Source: Opitutaceae bacterium (GTDB lineage Bacteria > Verrucomicrobiota > Verrucomicrobiia > Opitutales > Opitutaceae). Taken from it: DNA of 64,000 bases. The notes under the pieces are model-generated. The model searched no databases and was not told the origin of the DNA. It was given only the letters and a program-made list of their open reading frames with translations. The stretch spans positions 62,001-126,000 of the forward strand of contig JAEUHC010000014.1 in NCBI GenBank assembly GCA_016794785.1, written 5' to 3'. How positions within the stretch are numbered: position 1 is the first letter of the stretch; each line of letters begins with the position of its first letter. Shown here piece after piece: positions 1 through 8,840 of this stretch. The translations under genes were made by a program, and so were the position numbers.

Positions 1-278
1 CAAACCACGGCCACCAGCGGCAGGATGGTTTGCCCGAGCGTCACCGCGTAGGGTGTGTCGTTGAGGTTGGGCGAGAGTTCCGGGCCGATGAGCACCACGG
101 CCGATCCCGTGAGGAGGAGATAAAGCGCCATCCAGCCGCATTGCAGCAGGAAGAAAAATGCCACGCCGCCGAGAAGCACCTGATCCTGCAGGCGCCGGAA
201 AAAATAGCGCACGATCACCCCGTTAATCGCTGCCGCGAGCGCGAGCGCGAACCAGAGTTGGGTGGAGGGGGTGTCCAT
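1..278 (-). CDS. Integral membrane protein, partial (C-terminus outside window)
   Basis: Open reading frame from an ATG at 278 running off the left edge, so only about 92 N-terminal residues are seen. The translation begins MDTPSTQLWFALALAAAING and contains about three hydrophobic segments (roughly residues 8-25, 36-62 and 78-92) separated by a short basic stretch (RYFFRRLQ), as expected of a polytopic inner-membrane protein. It reads in the same direction as the glycosyltransferase, methyltransferase and flippase genes upstream of it, so a role in polysaccharide assembly is plausible but cannot be shown. A palindromic repeat (298-375) separates it from the glycosyltransferase. No family is recognised from this fragment. 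Confidence 0.6.
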   Translation of the reverse strand, partial: MDTPSTQLWFALALAAAINGVIVRYFFRRLQDQVLLGGVAFFFLLQCGWMALYLLLTGSAVVLIGPELSPNLNDTPYAVTLGQTILPLVAVV

Positions 279-297
279 GCGGTCAGACGCCTTCGTT

Positions 298-375
298 TGT
301 AGGCGGGGTGCCCTCACCCCGCGGTTTGGGGCTATTCGACTTCATGGGTCGCGGGGTGAGGGCACCCCGCCTACA
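298..375. repeat. REPIN-like palindrome, 26-bp perfect arms
   Basis: Perfect inverted repeat: arm 298-323 is the reverse complement of arm 350-375, with a 26-bp loop. Each arm has the foot TGTAG followed by a smaller palindrome (GCGGGGTG...CACCCCGC), the layout of two REP sequences in inverse orientation. The right arm and part of the loop are translated as the last ten residues and stop codon of the glycosyltransferase at 342-1427. It could also act as a transcript-end hairpin, but neither side has a T-run. Confidence 0.85.
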
Positions 376-1427
376 ATTGCCGGCTGCACCGCCACCCTAG
401 CCCAGTCGCGCAGCATGATCTCGCGCCAGCTGTAGCCGGAGGTAGCGCAACGTTGGTGCCCGCGCGTGGCGACGGCGCGGCGGCGCGTGTCGTCGGCCAG
501 ATACTCGCGCGTCTTGGCGACGAGCTCAGTCTCGCTGCCGAAGAATTCCGCCTCCTCTCCCTCCCGGTAGTCGCGCTGGTGCTCGCGCGTGCGCGGCGCC
601 AGCAGGAAGGTCCCGCACGCGGGAATCTCGTAGCTGCGGCCGGCCGTCTCGTTGTAGTTCCACTCGGAGACGAAGCCGAGGCCGATGAGCGCGTGCTGCA
701 AGGCGAGCACATAGTCCCGATCGCTCAGACCGTCGAACACGTGGCCCGCCAGGCGCGGGTTGCGCCGCGCCCGCGCGAGCCAGGGCCGGCCATAGACCTT
801 CACGCGCACCCCCGCCGCGAGCAGGGCCGTGATGCCAAGCTCCGTGCGCGGCTCCCAGTGGCCGATAAAAATCGCGTCGTGGGTCCATCGCGCCGCGGAC
901 GCGGGATCGCGCACGGGTTGCGCGTTGAAGCGCCGCTCGTCGTAGCCGAGCTGCGTCAGCCGCACGCGGCCGGGCATCTCGCGCTGGAGGCGGCGGAAAT
1001 CCGCGGCGTTGCTCGTGAGGTAATGATCGTAAAGCGGCGCGGTGGCGGCGAGCCGGCGGCGGGTGAGCCGGAGGCGCCACGGCCGAGGCCAGAGCGCATC
1101 GGTGACGTGATGTGCGAGCCGCACATCGGCCCGGCGCAGCGCCCGCAGCGTCGCGGGCGCCACCCACGTGCCCTTGTCGATCCAGAGGAAATTCAGGCCG
1201 TGCTCGCGCACGAGCCGCAGCAGGGCGGCGTTGAGCCGCCGCGGGCCCGCACCCACGCTCGGCACTTGATTGAGCCAACGAGCGAGGCGCCCTCCGCCCA
1301 GGTATCGATCGGTGTCGAGCGCCACCACTCCGGGCTCCACGCTCCGCAGCGCCTCGAACCGCGAAAAGCAAGTCCCGCCCGGATCGAGCGTGCCGACATA
1401 TCCAATGCGGAGCGGAAGCGCGTTCAC
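342..1427 (-). CDS. Glycosyltransferase, CgeB/Glyco_trans_1_2-like
   Basis: Predicted 361-residue cytoplasmic glycosyltransferase for surface polysaccharide. The C-terminal half carries the pattern of the Glyco_trans_1_2 family: FIGHWEPR at about residue 192, then GFVSEWNYNETAGRSYEIPA and CGTFLLAPRTREH, where the nucleotide-sugar donor is expected to bind. The GTG start at 1427 is chosen because it overlaps the stop of the upstream methyltransferase (GTGA) and leads straight into the Rossmann strand LPLRIGYVGTL; a longer in-frame start at 1523 would sit deep inside the upstream gene. The last ten residues (GGVPSPRDP) and the stop come from the palindromic repeat at 298-375, so the native C-terminus was probably replaced. 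Sugar specificity cannot be read. Confidence 0.8.
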   Translation of the reverse strand: MNALPLRIGYVGTLDPGGTCFSRFEALRSVEPGVVALDTDRYLGGGRLARWLNQVPSVGAGPRRLNAALLRLVREHGLNFLWIDKGTWVAPATLRALRRADVRLAHHVTDALWPRPWRLRLTRRRLAATAPLYDHYLTSNAADFRRLQREMPGRVRLTQLGYDERRFNAQPVRDPASAARWTHDAIFIGHWEPRTELGITALLAAGVRVKVYGRPWLARARRNPRLAGHVFDGLSDRDYVLALQHALIGLGFVSEWNYNETAGRSYEIPACGTFLLAPRTREHQRDYREGEEAEFFGSETELVAKTREYLADDTRRRAVATRGHQRCATSGYSWREIMLRDWARVAVQPAIVGGVPSPRDP

Positions 1428-2161
1428 GTCGTTGGACCCGGCCGGCAGGCCGAGATGAGAAAAACGCGCGTGTGGACGCGAGCCCCCGGGCTGCCGGTCT
1501 CGATCACATCCTGGAGCATCCACCCAAGGCGGGCAAACTGCCAGAGCACCCAGCGCACGGGCCCGAAACGCCAGCCCAGGCGCGGCACCGGCCCGAGCTC
1601 GCGCGCCTCGATCCGATCGAAGCCGAACAAATCCAGCAACCGCGCCGCGGCCTCCGGCCCAAGCGCGATCTCGTGCGTGAGATCGCCGTAGCGCACGCGC
1701 ATCCCGGCGCGCGCATCGGGGTTGGGCATCTGCAATATGAGCCGCCCGCCCGGCTTAAGCGCCGCGTGGGCCGCCTGGAGAAATTCCAGCGCCTCACCCT
1801 TCTGCAAGTGCTCCAGGATGTCGATCGCGAGGATGAGGTCCCAGCGGCCGGGACTCTCACGCAACGCCGCCAACGCGTCGCCCGGCCGCACGTCGAGGCC
1901 GGCCCCGCGCGCCCGCTGCACCTGCTGTTCGCTCGCATCCACGCCCTGCAAATTCGCGAAACCCAGCCGTTGCATCGTCTGCAGCATCTGTCCGCCGCCG
2001 CAGCCGACATCGAGAATGGCCGCTTGCGGGGAAGCCGGCAGCCAGCGCCGGAAATACCACCGGTAGGCGCGCGTCCAGTGCACCACTAGGTCGGGCCGCT
2101 GGTAGCCGCTGGCCTGAAATTTCTCGGCGTAGCGTCGGTAGATGATTTCGCGGTAGTTCAT
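1424..2161 (-). CDS. Class I SAM-dependent methyltransferase
   Basis: A 245-residue Rossmann-fold methyltransferase of the UbiE/Methyltransf_11-23 type. Motif I is ILDVGCGGGQML (about residues 49-60), followed by an acidic strand end (LQGVDAS) and the post-motif ILAIDILEHL; LKPGGRLILQMPNPDA is the typical motif III region. It sits between the flippase (ATGA overlap at 2158-2161) and the glycosyltransferase (GTGA overlap at 1424-1427), so the three are almost certainly translationally coupled. The context points to methylation of a sugar or of a lipid-linked glycan, but the substrate is inference. Confidence 0.85.
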   Translation of the reverse strand: MNYREIIYRRYAEKFQASGYQRPDLVVHWTRAYRWYFRRWLPASPQAAILDVGCGGGQMLQTMQRLGFANLQGVDASEQQVQRARGAGLDVRPGDALAALRESPGRWDLILAIDILEHLQKGEALEFLQAAHAALKPGGRLILQMPNPDARAGMRVRYGDLTHEIALGPEAAARLLDLFGFDRIEARELGPVPRLGWRFGPVRWVLWQFARLGWMLQDVIETGSPGARVHTRVFLISACRPGPTT

Positions 2162-3681
2162 GTTCGTCCGGCCACCCAGCCGCGGCCCATTGTCGCAATT
2201 TTGCGCAGGTCACCGCGAAACCGCCCTGATGCAGCAGCGATTACCACACCGTAGGCCACGAGGCCGGCCAACCCGCCGATCCATCGTTCCCCCGAAACAG
2301 CCGCGGCCACAACCAATCCAGTGATCGTCGCCATCAGCGTGATGGCAAGTTCGCCCGCCATCATGCGCTTTTCGGGAGTCGCCATGCTCAGGACCCTTAT
2401 GGCCAGCACGGCAAACAGCCCAAGCGCGAGCACCCGCGGCAGAAACGCGCCAATCAACAGCCCCACGATGCCATGATAGTGAAGTCCGCCCAGCATCGCC
2501 GGAATTGTGAGCAAACTGATCGAGCCGTTCAGCATGTAGAACTGCGACGTCACGCCACTGGCGAAGTAGAGATTCCCAAAGAAACTCGCACCCACGCTCA
2601 CCCCCAGGCCGGCGGCCAGGATTCCCGCGACATTGCCTCCGGCATATTGCGCCGGCCCCACCCACCAACCCACCAAGGATTCCAACAACAGCGCAGTGCC
2701 GAGCCCCGCGCCGCCCAGCAGCCACAAGGTCCGGGCCCCCATCGCGACGATAAACGCGCTGGCCTCGCCCGCCTTGGGCCCGCCGCTCAGGAAACTCATC
2801 GCCGGTGCCAGCGCGACCACGAGGCGCTGAAAACAGCCCAGCAGCAAATCGACCGGTTTCTTGGTCAGCGCGTAGGAGGTCACGGTGGCGACCTCGAATC
2901 CGCGCCCGAGAAAAAACAGGTCCGCGCTCAATGCGAAGGTGCCCACGATCTTGTCAAAGGCCGCCCAGGCGAGCGCCCGGCCGTCAAGCTGCTGGGTTTC
3001 ATCCGCGGCCCGATCGTCATCCGCCGCTCCCAGTGCCCTCAGCTCCACCTGCACCAGCGGATAGGCGAGCAAGGCCTGCAGTCCGCCCCGCACCAGCACG
3101 CCCACGGCGAGCGCCAGGACATCGCCGCCGAGCACCAGCCCGACCAGCGTCGCGGCGATGCCAGCCGACGCGCTCACCAGCGTGACGATGGTGTGCGCCC
3201 GGGCCGCGCGCAAAGCGACCCCGAGGGAGGTGAGCGCGTTCGCCATCAGGTTTGCCGCCACGCCCGCCACGGAGAGAAAAACCAGCCACCAACCCGTCTG
3301 CTCCGGCACCGTGGCCCGGGGATCGATCGAACGGGCGAGCCACCCTGAAGCCGAGGCCCCCACGACGATCATCACACCGGTCAACACCGCGTTGATCCGC
3401 AGGCCGCGCCGCGCCAGCCGCACCGCCTGGCCGCGGCGTTCGCTGCCCAGCGCGCGCGACACCCGCTGCTGCATCAACGCGGAGATGCCCGGATCGATGA
3501 CCGCAACCCACGTCGCCACGCCACCCGCGATCAGCCACAGCCCAAACTCCGCGCTGCCGACATAGCGCAGGTAAACCGGAACCAGAACCACGCCCTGCAC
3601 GAGCATGAAGCCGATGCCCGAATACTGGAGGAGGAGGTTCCACTTTACTTCCCGCCGGGTGGTCGTGGGGGCGGCGCTCAC
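2158..3681 (-). CDS. Wzx-like oligosaccharide flippase (MOP superfamily)
   Basis: Predicted 507-residue inner-membrane protein with about 12-14 hydrophobic helices, the size and layout of polysaccharide biosynthesis/Wzx flippases, which move lipid-linked oligosaccharide repeat units across the inner membrane. The N-terminal part (WNLLLQYSGIGFMLVQGVVL then PVYLRYVGSAEFGLW) matches the usual first helix and loop of the family. The GTG at 3681 is taken as start because it gives about 15 residues before helix 1; the longer in-frame extension back to 4338 runs through a palindromic repeat and antisense to the neighbouring gene, with no membrane-protein character. It is the first gene of the minus-strand cluster. 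Confidence 0.85.
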   Translation of the reverse strand: MSAAPTTTRREVKWNLLLQYSGIGFMLVQGVVLVPVYLRYVGSAEFGLWLIAGGVATWVAVIDPGISALMQQRVSRALGSERRGQAVRLARRGLRINAVLTGVMIVVGASASGWLARSIDPRATVPEQTGWWLVFLSVAGVAANLMANALTSLGVALRAARAHTIVTLVSASAGIAATLVGLVLGGDVLALAVGVLVRGGLQALLAYPLVQVELRALGAADDDRAADETQQLDGRALAWAAFDKIVGTFALSADLFFLGRGFEVATVTSYALTKKPVDLLLGCFQRLVVALAPAMSFLSGGPKAGEASAFIVAMGARTLWLLGGAGLGTALLLESLVGWWVGPAQYAGGNVAGILAAGLGVSVGASFFGNLYFASGVTSQFYMLNGSISLLTIPAMLGGLHYHGIVGLLIGAFLPRVLALGLFAVLAIRVLSMATPEKRMMAGELAITLMATITGLVVAAAVSGERWIGGLAGLVAYGVVIAAASGRFRGDLRKIATMGRGWVAGRT

Positions 3682-3990
3682 TGGTTCGTTGGAGCCGCGG
3701 CGCCCCCGCCGCGTTTGGTCCGCGCGATTCCGCGGCGAGGGCGCCGCGGCTCCAACCGAGCACCATGCGCCGGCATGGCTTCGCCCCGTCGCTTCCCCGC
3801 GGAGGCGACCGCATTGGCAGACAGGGTTTTCGCGCTCATCGATCGCGGCCGGAGCCGCCCGGGACCACGCGCGCAGCCCCGGTTCCGGCCAGCGTGAGCG
3901 GCGCACCAAGGCCCTACAAGCCCGCCATGATACTCCCCGGTTGCACCCTCGGCGCACATCCCTTGCCTCGCTGCGCGCCGACCTCACCCG
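3682..3990. other. Divergent intergenic region with REPIN-like palindrome
   Basis: This 309-bp spacer separates the minus-strand flippase cluster from the plus-strand methyltransferase and must carry both promoters. It contains the palindrome at 3689-3755, beginning only 8 bp upstream of the flippase GTG. A stretch at about 3778-3803 (ATGGCTTCGCCCCGTCGCTT) resembles one at about 19722 in the other large intergenic region. No gene, RNA or clear -35/-10 pair was recognised. Confidence 0.5.
3689..3755. repeat. REPIN-like palindrome (GGAG foot)
   Basis: Arms 3689-3713 and 3731-3755 are inverted copies of 25 bp with one mismatch around a 17-bp loop. The foot is TTGGAG, followed by the inner palindrome CGCGGCG-CCCC-CGCCGCG. 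The core GCGGCGCCCTCGCCGCG is shared with the element at 38348-38410. It lies next to the start codon of the flippase, where a folded transcript could hinder translation. Confidence 0.85.
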
Positions 3991-4785
3991 ATGTCTCCTC
4001 TCCCCAACTCCCTTCAGTCGCTCCGCTTCATCCGGCTGGGCACGGGCGGGTTCGGCGCCGGCCCGCGCCTGCGACTCGTCCACCGGCTCGTCCGCGCGCA
4101 CCTGGCCAACCGTGGGAAAACCGCGACATCGTTCGGGGAGCAGCTTGTGCTCATCGAGGCGGTTCTGCGCATCCCGCGGGAGATGCCCGGCGCCATCGCG
4201 GAATTCGGCTGCTACAAGGGCATGTCGTCCGTCGCGCTCTCGCTCGCGGCGAAGCTCACGGGGCGCAGGCTGCTGGTCTTCGATTCGTTTGAGGGTCTCC
4301 CCGAGCCCGGGGCCGGCATTCACCATCTCGGGACCCACCAGCGGCTCGATTACAAGAAGGGCGACTACGCGGGATCGCTAGAGGACGTGCGCACCCTGAT
4401 CGCCCGGCACGGCGAGATCGCGTGCTGCGAATTCGTCCGCGGTTTCTTCGCCGACACACTGAAGCTGCGCCCGCCGGATGAAACCTACGCGCTGATCTTC
4501 GAGGATGCCGACTTGGTCGCCTCGGTCGCCGACGTGCTGCGCCACGCCTGGCCCAAGCTGGCCGACGGGGGCCTGTTTTTCAGCCACGAAGCCCGCGACC
4601 TCGAGGTCGTGAAACTGTTCTTCGACGACGCCCACTGGAGCTCCACGCACGGCACGCTGGCGCCGGGCTTGGTGGGTGCCGGACTTGGTCTGCCGATCGA
4701 CGGCATGAAGCAGGCCGCCTTTGCCTTCGCCGGCAAGAAATCGAAGGGCTCCTGCTTGGGCTACACGGTCAAGCGGCGCCCCTAA
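3991..4785 (+). CDS. TylF/MycF-like SAM-dependent methyltransferase
   Basis: A 264-residue protein with the TylF/class I methyltransferase pattern: IAEFGCYKGMSSVALSLAAK (motif I, from about residue 69), then LLVFDSFEGLPEPG (about 94-107), the DSFEGLP signature typical of macrocin-O-methyltransferase-like enzymes that methylate sugars. A later acidic strand, LIFEDADL, corresponds to the metal/substrate-binding part of the fold, where many relatives have a DGD-type motif. It is divergent from the flippase operon, so a role in decorating the same polysaccharide is likely but inferred. The ATG at 3991 leaves a short basic N-terminus with no signal peptide. Confidence 0.8.
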   Translation: MSPLPNSLQSLRFIRLGTGGFGAGPRLRLVHRLVRAHLANRGKTATSFGEQLVLIEAVLRIPREMPGAIAEFGCYKGMSSVALSLAAKLTGRRLLVFDSFEGLPEPGAGIHHLGTHQRLDYKKGDYAGSLEDVRTLIARHGEIACCEFVRGFFADTLKLRPPDETYALIFEDADLVASVADVLRHAWPKLADGGLFFSHEARDLEVVKLFFDDAHWSSTHGTLAPGLVGAGLGLPIDGMKQAAFAFAGKKSKGSCLGYTVKRRP

Positions 4786-4839
4786 CCGGAAAAACTCCGC
4801 GCTCGTCAGCGCCCGTCGCGGCGTTGCATCGTCGGTCGC

Positions 4840-6300
4840 GTGACTGTCCCCGCCTCCGCCTCCGCTGTGATTCGCCGGCTCGCCGCGAGCCTGCCGGCGG
4901 GTCGTGTGCTGGCCGACGCCGCGCCGCTCGCGGCCTACGAGAGCGACGGTCTCACGGCCTTCCAGACGAAGCCGCTCGCCGTCGTCGTGCCCGAGTCGCA
5001 GGCCGAGGTGATCGCCATCGTGCAGTTTTGCCATGCGACCCAGCTGCCCTTTGTCGCGCGCGGGAGCGGCACGAGTTTGTCGGGCGGCTCGCTGCCCTTT
5101 GCCGGCGGCATTGTGATCGCGCTCAACCGGCTCAACAAAATCCTCCGCCTCGATCCGGCCCAGCGCATCGCGGTCGTCGAGCCGGGCGTGATCAATCTCG
5201 CCGTGACGGCCGCCGCGCAACCGCACGGACTCCACTACGCCCCCGATCCCTCCAGCCAGTCGATCTGCACGATCGGGGGCAACGTGGCCTTCAATGCCGG
5301 CGGCGCGCACTGCCTGAAATACGGCATGACCTCCAACCACGTGCTCGGCCTCAAGGCCGTGCTCGCGACGGGCGAGGTCGTCGAGTTTGGCGGCGCGAGC
5401 CGCGAGCAGATCGGGCCCGACTGGACGGGGCTCTTTGTCGGCAACGAGGGCCTCTTCGGCATCGCGCTCGAAATCACTCTGCAACTCCTCCCGCGGGCGG
5501 AGATGTTTCACACCGTGCTCGCCGGCTACCGCACGCTGGAGGAGGCCGGCGAGGCGGTGTCCGCCATCGTCGCCAGCGGCCTCCTCCCCGGCGCGATCGA
5601 GATCATGGATGCGCTCGCGCTCGAGGCAGCCGTGGCCGCCGTGCATGCGGATTACCCGCCGGGGTGCGAAGCGGTGCTCATCGTCGAACTCGAGGGACCG
5701 CGCGAGGTCGTGGCCGCGGACCGCGCGCGGCTCGATCAGATCCTGGCGGCAAGCCGGCCTGTCGAAGTGCGACCCGCGCGCGATGCCGCGGAGCGCCTCG
5801 CCATCTGGAAAGGGCGCAAGAGCGCGTTCAGCGCGGTGGGCCGTCTCTCGCCCGACTTCATCGTGCAGGACGGCGTGGTCCCGCGCCGCCGTCTCGGCGA
5901 GGCGCTGCGCAAGATCGCCGCCTGGTCGCGCGAATCAGGCGTGCGGTGCGCCAATGTGTTTCATGCCGGCGACGGCAACCTGCACCCGCTCATCCTCTAC
6001 GATGGTCGCGAGCCGGGCGCTCTCCACCGCGCCGAGGAACTGGCCGGAAAAATCCTGCGCATGTGTGTGGAGATGGGCGGCTCGATCACGGGCGAGCACG
6101 GCGTGGGCATGGAGAAACGCGACTACCTGCCCGCGATGTTCAACGCCGAGGAGATGGCCTGCCTCCAACGCCTGCGCACGGCCTTTGATCCGCACGGCAT
6201 CGCGAACCCGGGAAAGATGTTTCCGGCCGAGGGCGCGCCCGCGCTCGCGCAGCACGGGCTGCACCCGCTGGAGAAGGCCGGCGTGATTTCGCGGGAATGA
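4840..6300 (+). CDS. glcD: Glycolate oxidase FAD-binding subunit GlcD
   Basis: 486-residue flavoprotein that oxidises glycolate (or D-lactate) to the 2-oxoacid and passes electrons to the GlcF iron-sulfur subunit. The FAD-binding PCMH domain shows [19 protein letters not shown] (about residues 72-90) and the FAD-linked oxidase C-terminal domain shows HAGDGNLHP (about 374-382) and [10 protein letters not shown] (about 419-428), the standard GlcD/LDH signatures. Length is close to that of E. coli GlcD (about 499). The GTG at 4840 is the likely start; no Shine-Dalgarno is evident. It is followed by glcE and glcF on the same strand, which separates it from stand-alone D-lactate dehydrogenases. 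Confidence 0.95.
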   Translation: MTVPASASAVIRRLAASLPAGRVLADAAPLAAYESDGLTAFQTKPLAVVVPESQAEVIAIVQFCHATQLPFVARGSGTSLSGGSLPFAGGIVIALNRLNKILRLDPAQRIAVVEPGVINLAVTAAAQPHGLHYAPDPSSQSICTIGGNVAFNAGGAHCLKYGMTSNHVLGLKAVLATGEVVEFGGASREQIGPDWTGLFVGNEGLFGIALEITLQLLPRAEMFHTVLAGYRTLEEAGEAVSAIVASGLLPGAIEIMDALALEAAVAAVHADYPPGCEAVLIVELEGPREVVAADRARLDQILAASRPVEVRPARDAAERLAIWKGRKSAFSAVGRLSPDFIVQDGVVPRRRLGEALRKIAAWSRESGVRCANVFHAGDGNLHPLILYDGREPGALHRAEELAGKILRMCVEMGGSITGEHGVGMEKRDYLPAMFNAEEMACLQRLRTAFDPHGIANPGKMFPAEGAPALAQHGLHPLEKAGVISRE

Positions 6301-6315
6301 AAAAATCCCGGATTT

Positions 6316-6399
6316 GTCACAGAGGGCACAGAGGCCCAATCCGAGGGCGCGGAGAATTTCTCTGTGATCTCTGTGTCCGCTCTCCGCGATCTCTGTGAC
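6316..6399. repeat. Nested inverted repeat of CACAGAG/CTCTGTG type
   Basis: Between glcD and glcE an outer pair GTCACAGAG (6316-6324) and CTCTGTGAC (6391-6399) encloses a second pair GCGGAGA (6349-6355) and TCTCCGC (6381-6387), with more CACAGAG and CTCTGTG copies between them. The whole could fold as a long imperfect hairpin. It resembles a dispersed intergenic repeat rather than a regulatory site, and it is why the start of glcE is placed after it. Confidence 0.6.
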
Positions 6400-6411
6400 T
6401 CAAAAAGACCG

Positions 6412-7479
6412 ATGAGCTTGGCCCTCACGCCCACTTTACCCCAAGAACTCGCCGACGCCGTGCGTTCGGCACCGCGCGTGATCGTCGTGGGCGCGGGGAC
6501 CAAGCCGCGGCTCGCGCAGGTGGCGGGCGAGGTCGCGCGCATCTCGACCGCGAAGCTCCGGGGCATCGTCGAGTATGAGCCGACCGAGTTCACCTTCACC
6601 GCGCTGGCCGGCACGCCCCTCCACGAGATCGCCGCCGCGCTCGCGGAGACGGGGCAATACCTGCCTTTCGATCCGATGCTCGCGGAGGCGGGCGCAACGC
6701 TGGGCGGCACGGTCGCGGCGGGGCTGAGCGGGCCGGGACGGTTCCGCTTCGGCGGGCTGCGCGATTTCATCCTCGGCGTGCGGTTCGTCGACGGCGAGGG
6801 CCGGCTGCTGCGGCTCGGCGGCAAGGTCGTCAAAAACGCCGCGGGCTTCGACGTGCCCAAGTTTTTCGTCGGCGGCCTCGGCCGCTTCGGCGCGATGGCC
6901 GAGATCACGTTCAAGGTCTTCCCGCGGCCCGTCGCGCTGCGCACGCTGCGGTTGGATGCCGCGGATGATGCCGCGAAACTGAAAATCCTCACGGCCGCGG
7001 CGAGCGCGCGTTGGGAGCTCGACGCCCTCGACTCCGCCGTCGGCGAACCCGCGGTGCTCGCGCGCATCGGCGGTCCGGCGGCGGCGCTCGATGCGCTCTG
7101 CGCGGAAATCCTCGGGCGATGCCCGGGCGAAGAACTCGCCGGCGAAGCCGCCGTCCATTGCTGGTCGGTAGCGACGGAATTCCGATGGGCGCATGAAGGC
7201 GGCGGCCTGGCGAAATTCGCGATCACGCCCGCGCAGGTGCCAGAGTTCTCCGCATGGGTGAGGCGTCTGCCTGGCGGCCGCGGCTGGATCAGCGCGGGCG
7301 GCAACGTCGGCTACGTGGCGGCGGAGAGCGGCGCGGCGCTCGTCGGCGCGCCGTGGCCGGGTGTGACGCTGCGCGGCACCAGCCCGCTCTGGCTCGGACC
7401 GCAGCGCACGCCCGCGATCATCGACGCCGTGAAGCACGCACTCGATCCGCACGGACGGTTCCCAAATCTGAATGACTAG
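6412..7479 (+). CDS. glcE: Glycolate oxidase FAD-binding subunit GlcE
   Basis: 355-residue second FAD-binding subunit of glycolate oxidase. It shows a shortened FAD-binding domain: VIVVGAGTKPRLA near the N-terminus, then LAEAGATLGGTVAAGLSGPG, FGGLRDFILGVRFVDGEGR and LRLGGKVVKNAAGFDVPKFF, which match GlcE rather than GlcD. It lacks the long FAD-oxidase C-terminal domain, as is normal for GlcE. The ATG at 6412 is preferred; a start at 6364 would translate the intergenic repeat. It lies between glcD and glcF, so a GlcDEF complex at the inner membrane is expected. Confidence 0.92.
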   Translation: MSLALTPTLPQELADAVRSAPRVIVVGAGTKPRLAQVAGEVARISTAKLRGIVEYEPTEFTFTALAGTPLHEIAAALAETGQYLPFDPMLAEAGATLGGTVAAGLSGPGRFRFGGLRDFILGVRFVDGEGRLLRLGGKVVKNAAGFDVPKFFVGGLGRFGAMAEITFKVFPRPVALRTLRLDAADDAAKLKILTAAASARWELDALDSAVGEPAVLARIGGPAAALDALCAEILGRCPGEELAGEAAVHCWSVATEFRWAHEGGGLAKFAITPAQVPEFSAWVRRLPGGRGWISAGGNVGYVAAESGAALVGAPWPGVTLRGTSPLWLGPQRTPAIIDAVKHALDPHGRFPNLND

Positions 7480-7536
7480 GCAGGAAACCATGAAAAGACC
7501 TCGTCAGCTCCGTTTCTTGGTTTCCTGGCTTCCTGC
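7480..7536. repeat. Imperfect inverted repeat between glcE and glcF
   Basis: The segment GCAGGAAACCATGAAAA (7480-7496) is an inverted counterpart of TTCTTGGTTTCCTGGCTTCC plus TGC (about 7513-7536), which carries about 8 extra bases. It starts directly after the glcE stop codon. It may be a dispersed intergenic repeat or an attenuating hairpin inside the glc operon; no T-run follows, so it is not a canonical terminator. Confidence 0.5.
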
Positions 7537-7565
7537 TTCGCACCGTTTTTCCGCCTGAATTTTCC

Positions 7566-8840
7566 ATGCTCCACGCGATCAAACCCCAGGAACACGGCCC
7601 GCTCGGCGATCCCATGGCGCACGCGGTGCAGGCCTGCGTGCATTGCGGCTTCTGCCTCGCGGCCTGCCCGACCTACAGCGAGCTCGGGCAGGAGATGGAT
7701 TCGCCGCGCGGGCGCATCGTGCTCATGAAGCAGGTGCTCGAGGGCACACTGGCACCGGAGGCCGCTGCGCCGCACATCGACCGCTGCCTCGGCTGCCTTG
7801 CCTGCGAACCTGCCTGCCCCAGCGGCGTGCCCTACCGCGATCTCATCAGCCCGTATCGCGCGGGGGGGCAGGAAAAACTCCCGCGCACGTTCGGCGAAAA
7901 GCTCCGGCGCTGGCTCGCGGCCCAGACGATTCCATTTCCCGGGCGCTTCCGCCTCGCGCTGCGCGGTGCGAAGCTCGGCCGCGCGCTCGGTGGCCTCGTG
8001 CCCGCGGTGCTGCGGCCGATGCTCGCGCTCGCGCCGCGCGACGTGCCGGCGGCCGTCTCGCTTCCGGCGGTGACCCCCGCGCAGGGCGAACGACGCGCAC
8101 GGGTCGCTCTCCTGGCCGGCTGCGCGCAGCAGGTGCTCGATCCCGACATCAATGTCGCGACCATCGAGGTGCTCGCGCGCAACGGCATCGAGGTGCTCGT
8201 GCCGGCGGCGCAGGGCTGCTGCGGCGGCCTCGCGTGGCACACGGGTGATCTGCGGGCGGCGCAGGCGTTTGCCCGGCGCAACCTCGACGCCTTCCCGGCC
8301 GACGTGGACGCGATCCTCACCAACGCCGCGGGCTGCGGCTCGGCGATGCACGAGTATCACCTCATCCTGCGCGGCACGCCCGACGAGGCCCGCGCGGAGG
8401 CGCTGCGCAAACGCGTCGTCGATGTGAGCGTTTTTCTCGCCAATCTGGGCCTGCGTGAGAAACCCGCCGGCGGACGCACCGCGCAGATCGTCGCCTACCA
8501 CGACGCCTGCCACCTCGCCAACGCGCAGGGCGTGCGCGCCGAGCCGCGCGGCCTTCTCCGCGCTATCCCCGGAGTGGAGGTGCGCGAGCTGCCCAACGCC
8601 CATCTCTGCTGTGGCAGCGCCGGCACCTACAACCTCGACCAGCCGGCGATCGCGGATTCGCTCGGCGCGCAGAAGGCGCAGGCCGTCGTGGCCACGGGCG
8701 CAGCCGTCGTCGCGACCGGCAACATCGGCTGCCTCACGCAGCTCAAGACCCACCTCGAAAAACTCCGCTCGCCGGTGCGCGTGCGGCACACGATGCAAGT
8801 TCTCCGCGACGCCTATCACGCCCACCCTGCCTCGAAATGA
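7566..8840 (+). CDS. glcF: Glycolate oxidase iron-sulfur subunit GlcF
   Basis: 424-residue electron-transfer subunit. Two 4Fe-4S ferredoxin motifs are seen: CVHCGFCLAACP (about residues 24-35) and CLGCLACEPACP (about 75-86). Two CCG domains follow, ending in QGCCGGLAWHTGD and AHLCCGSAGTY, as in heterodisulfide-reductase-type subunits. Size and order match E. coli GlcF (about 407). The stop overlaps the start of the NTF2-like gene (ATGA at 8837-8840), so the two are translationally coupled. Electrons are expected to pass to the quinone pool. Confidence 0.95.
   Translation: MLHAIKPQEHGPLGDPMAHAVQACVHCGFCLAACPTYSELGQEMDSPRGRIVLMKQVLEGTLAPEAAAPHIDRCLGCLACEPACPSGVPYRDLISPYRAGGQEKLPRTFGEKLRRWLAAQTIPFPGRFRLALRGAKLGRALGGLVPAVLRPMLALAPRDVPAAVSLPAVTPAQGERRARVALLAGCAQQVLDPDINVATIEVLARNGIEVLVPAAQGCCGGLAWHTGDLRAAQAFARRNLDAFPADVDAILTNAAGCGSAMHEYHLILRGTPDEARAEALRKRVVDVSVFLANLGLREKPAGGRTAQIVAYHDACHLANAQGVRAEPRGLLRAIPGVEVRELPNAHLCCGSAGTYNLDQPAIADSLGAQKAQAVVATGAAVVATGNIGCLTQLKTHLEKLRSPVRVRHTMQVLRDAYHAHPASK

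Noticed and set aside
453..1691. Long plus-strand reading frame opposite the glycosyltransferase
   Set aside because: High GC makes long antisense frames common; it has no domain pattern and opposes two well-supported genes.
2158..4338. A 726-residue reading of the flippase frame
   Set aside because: The N-terminal 219 residues run through the palindrome at 3689 and antisense to the methyltransferase at 3991, with no membrane-protein character. The GTG at 3681 gives a normal Wzx length.
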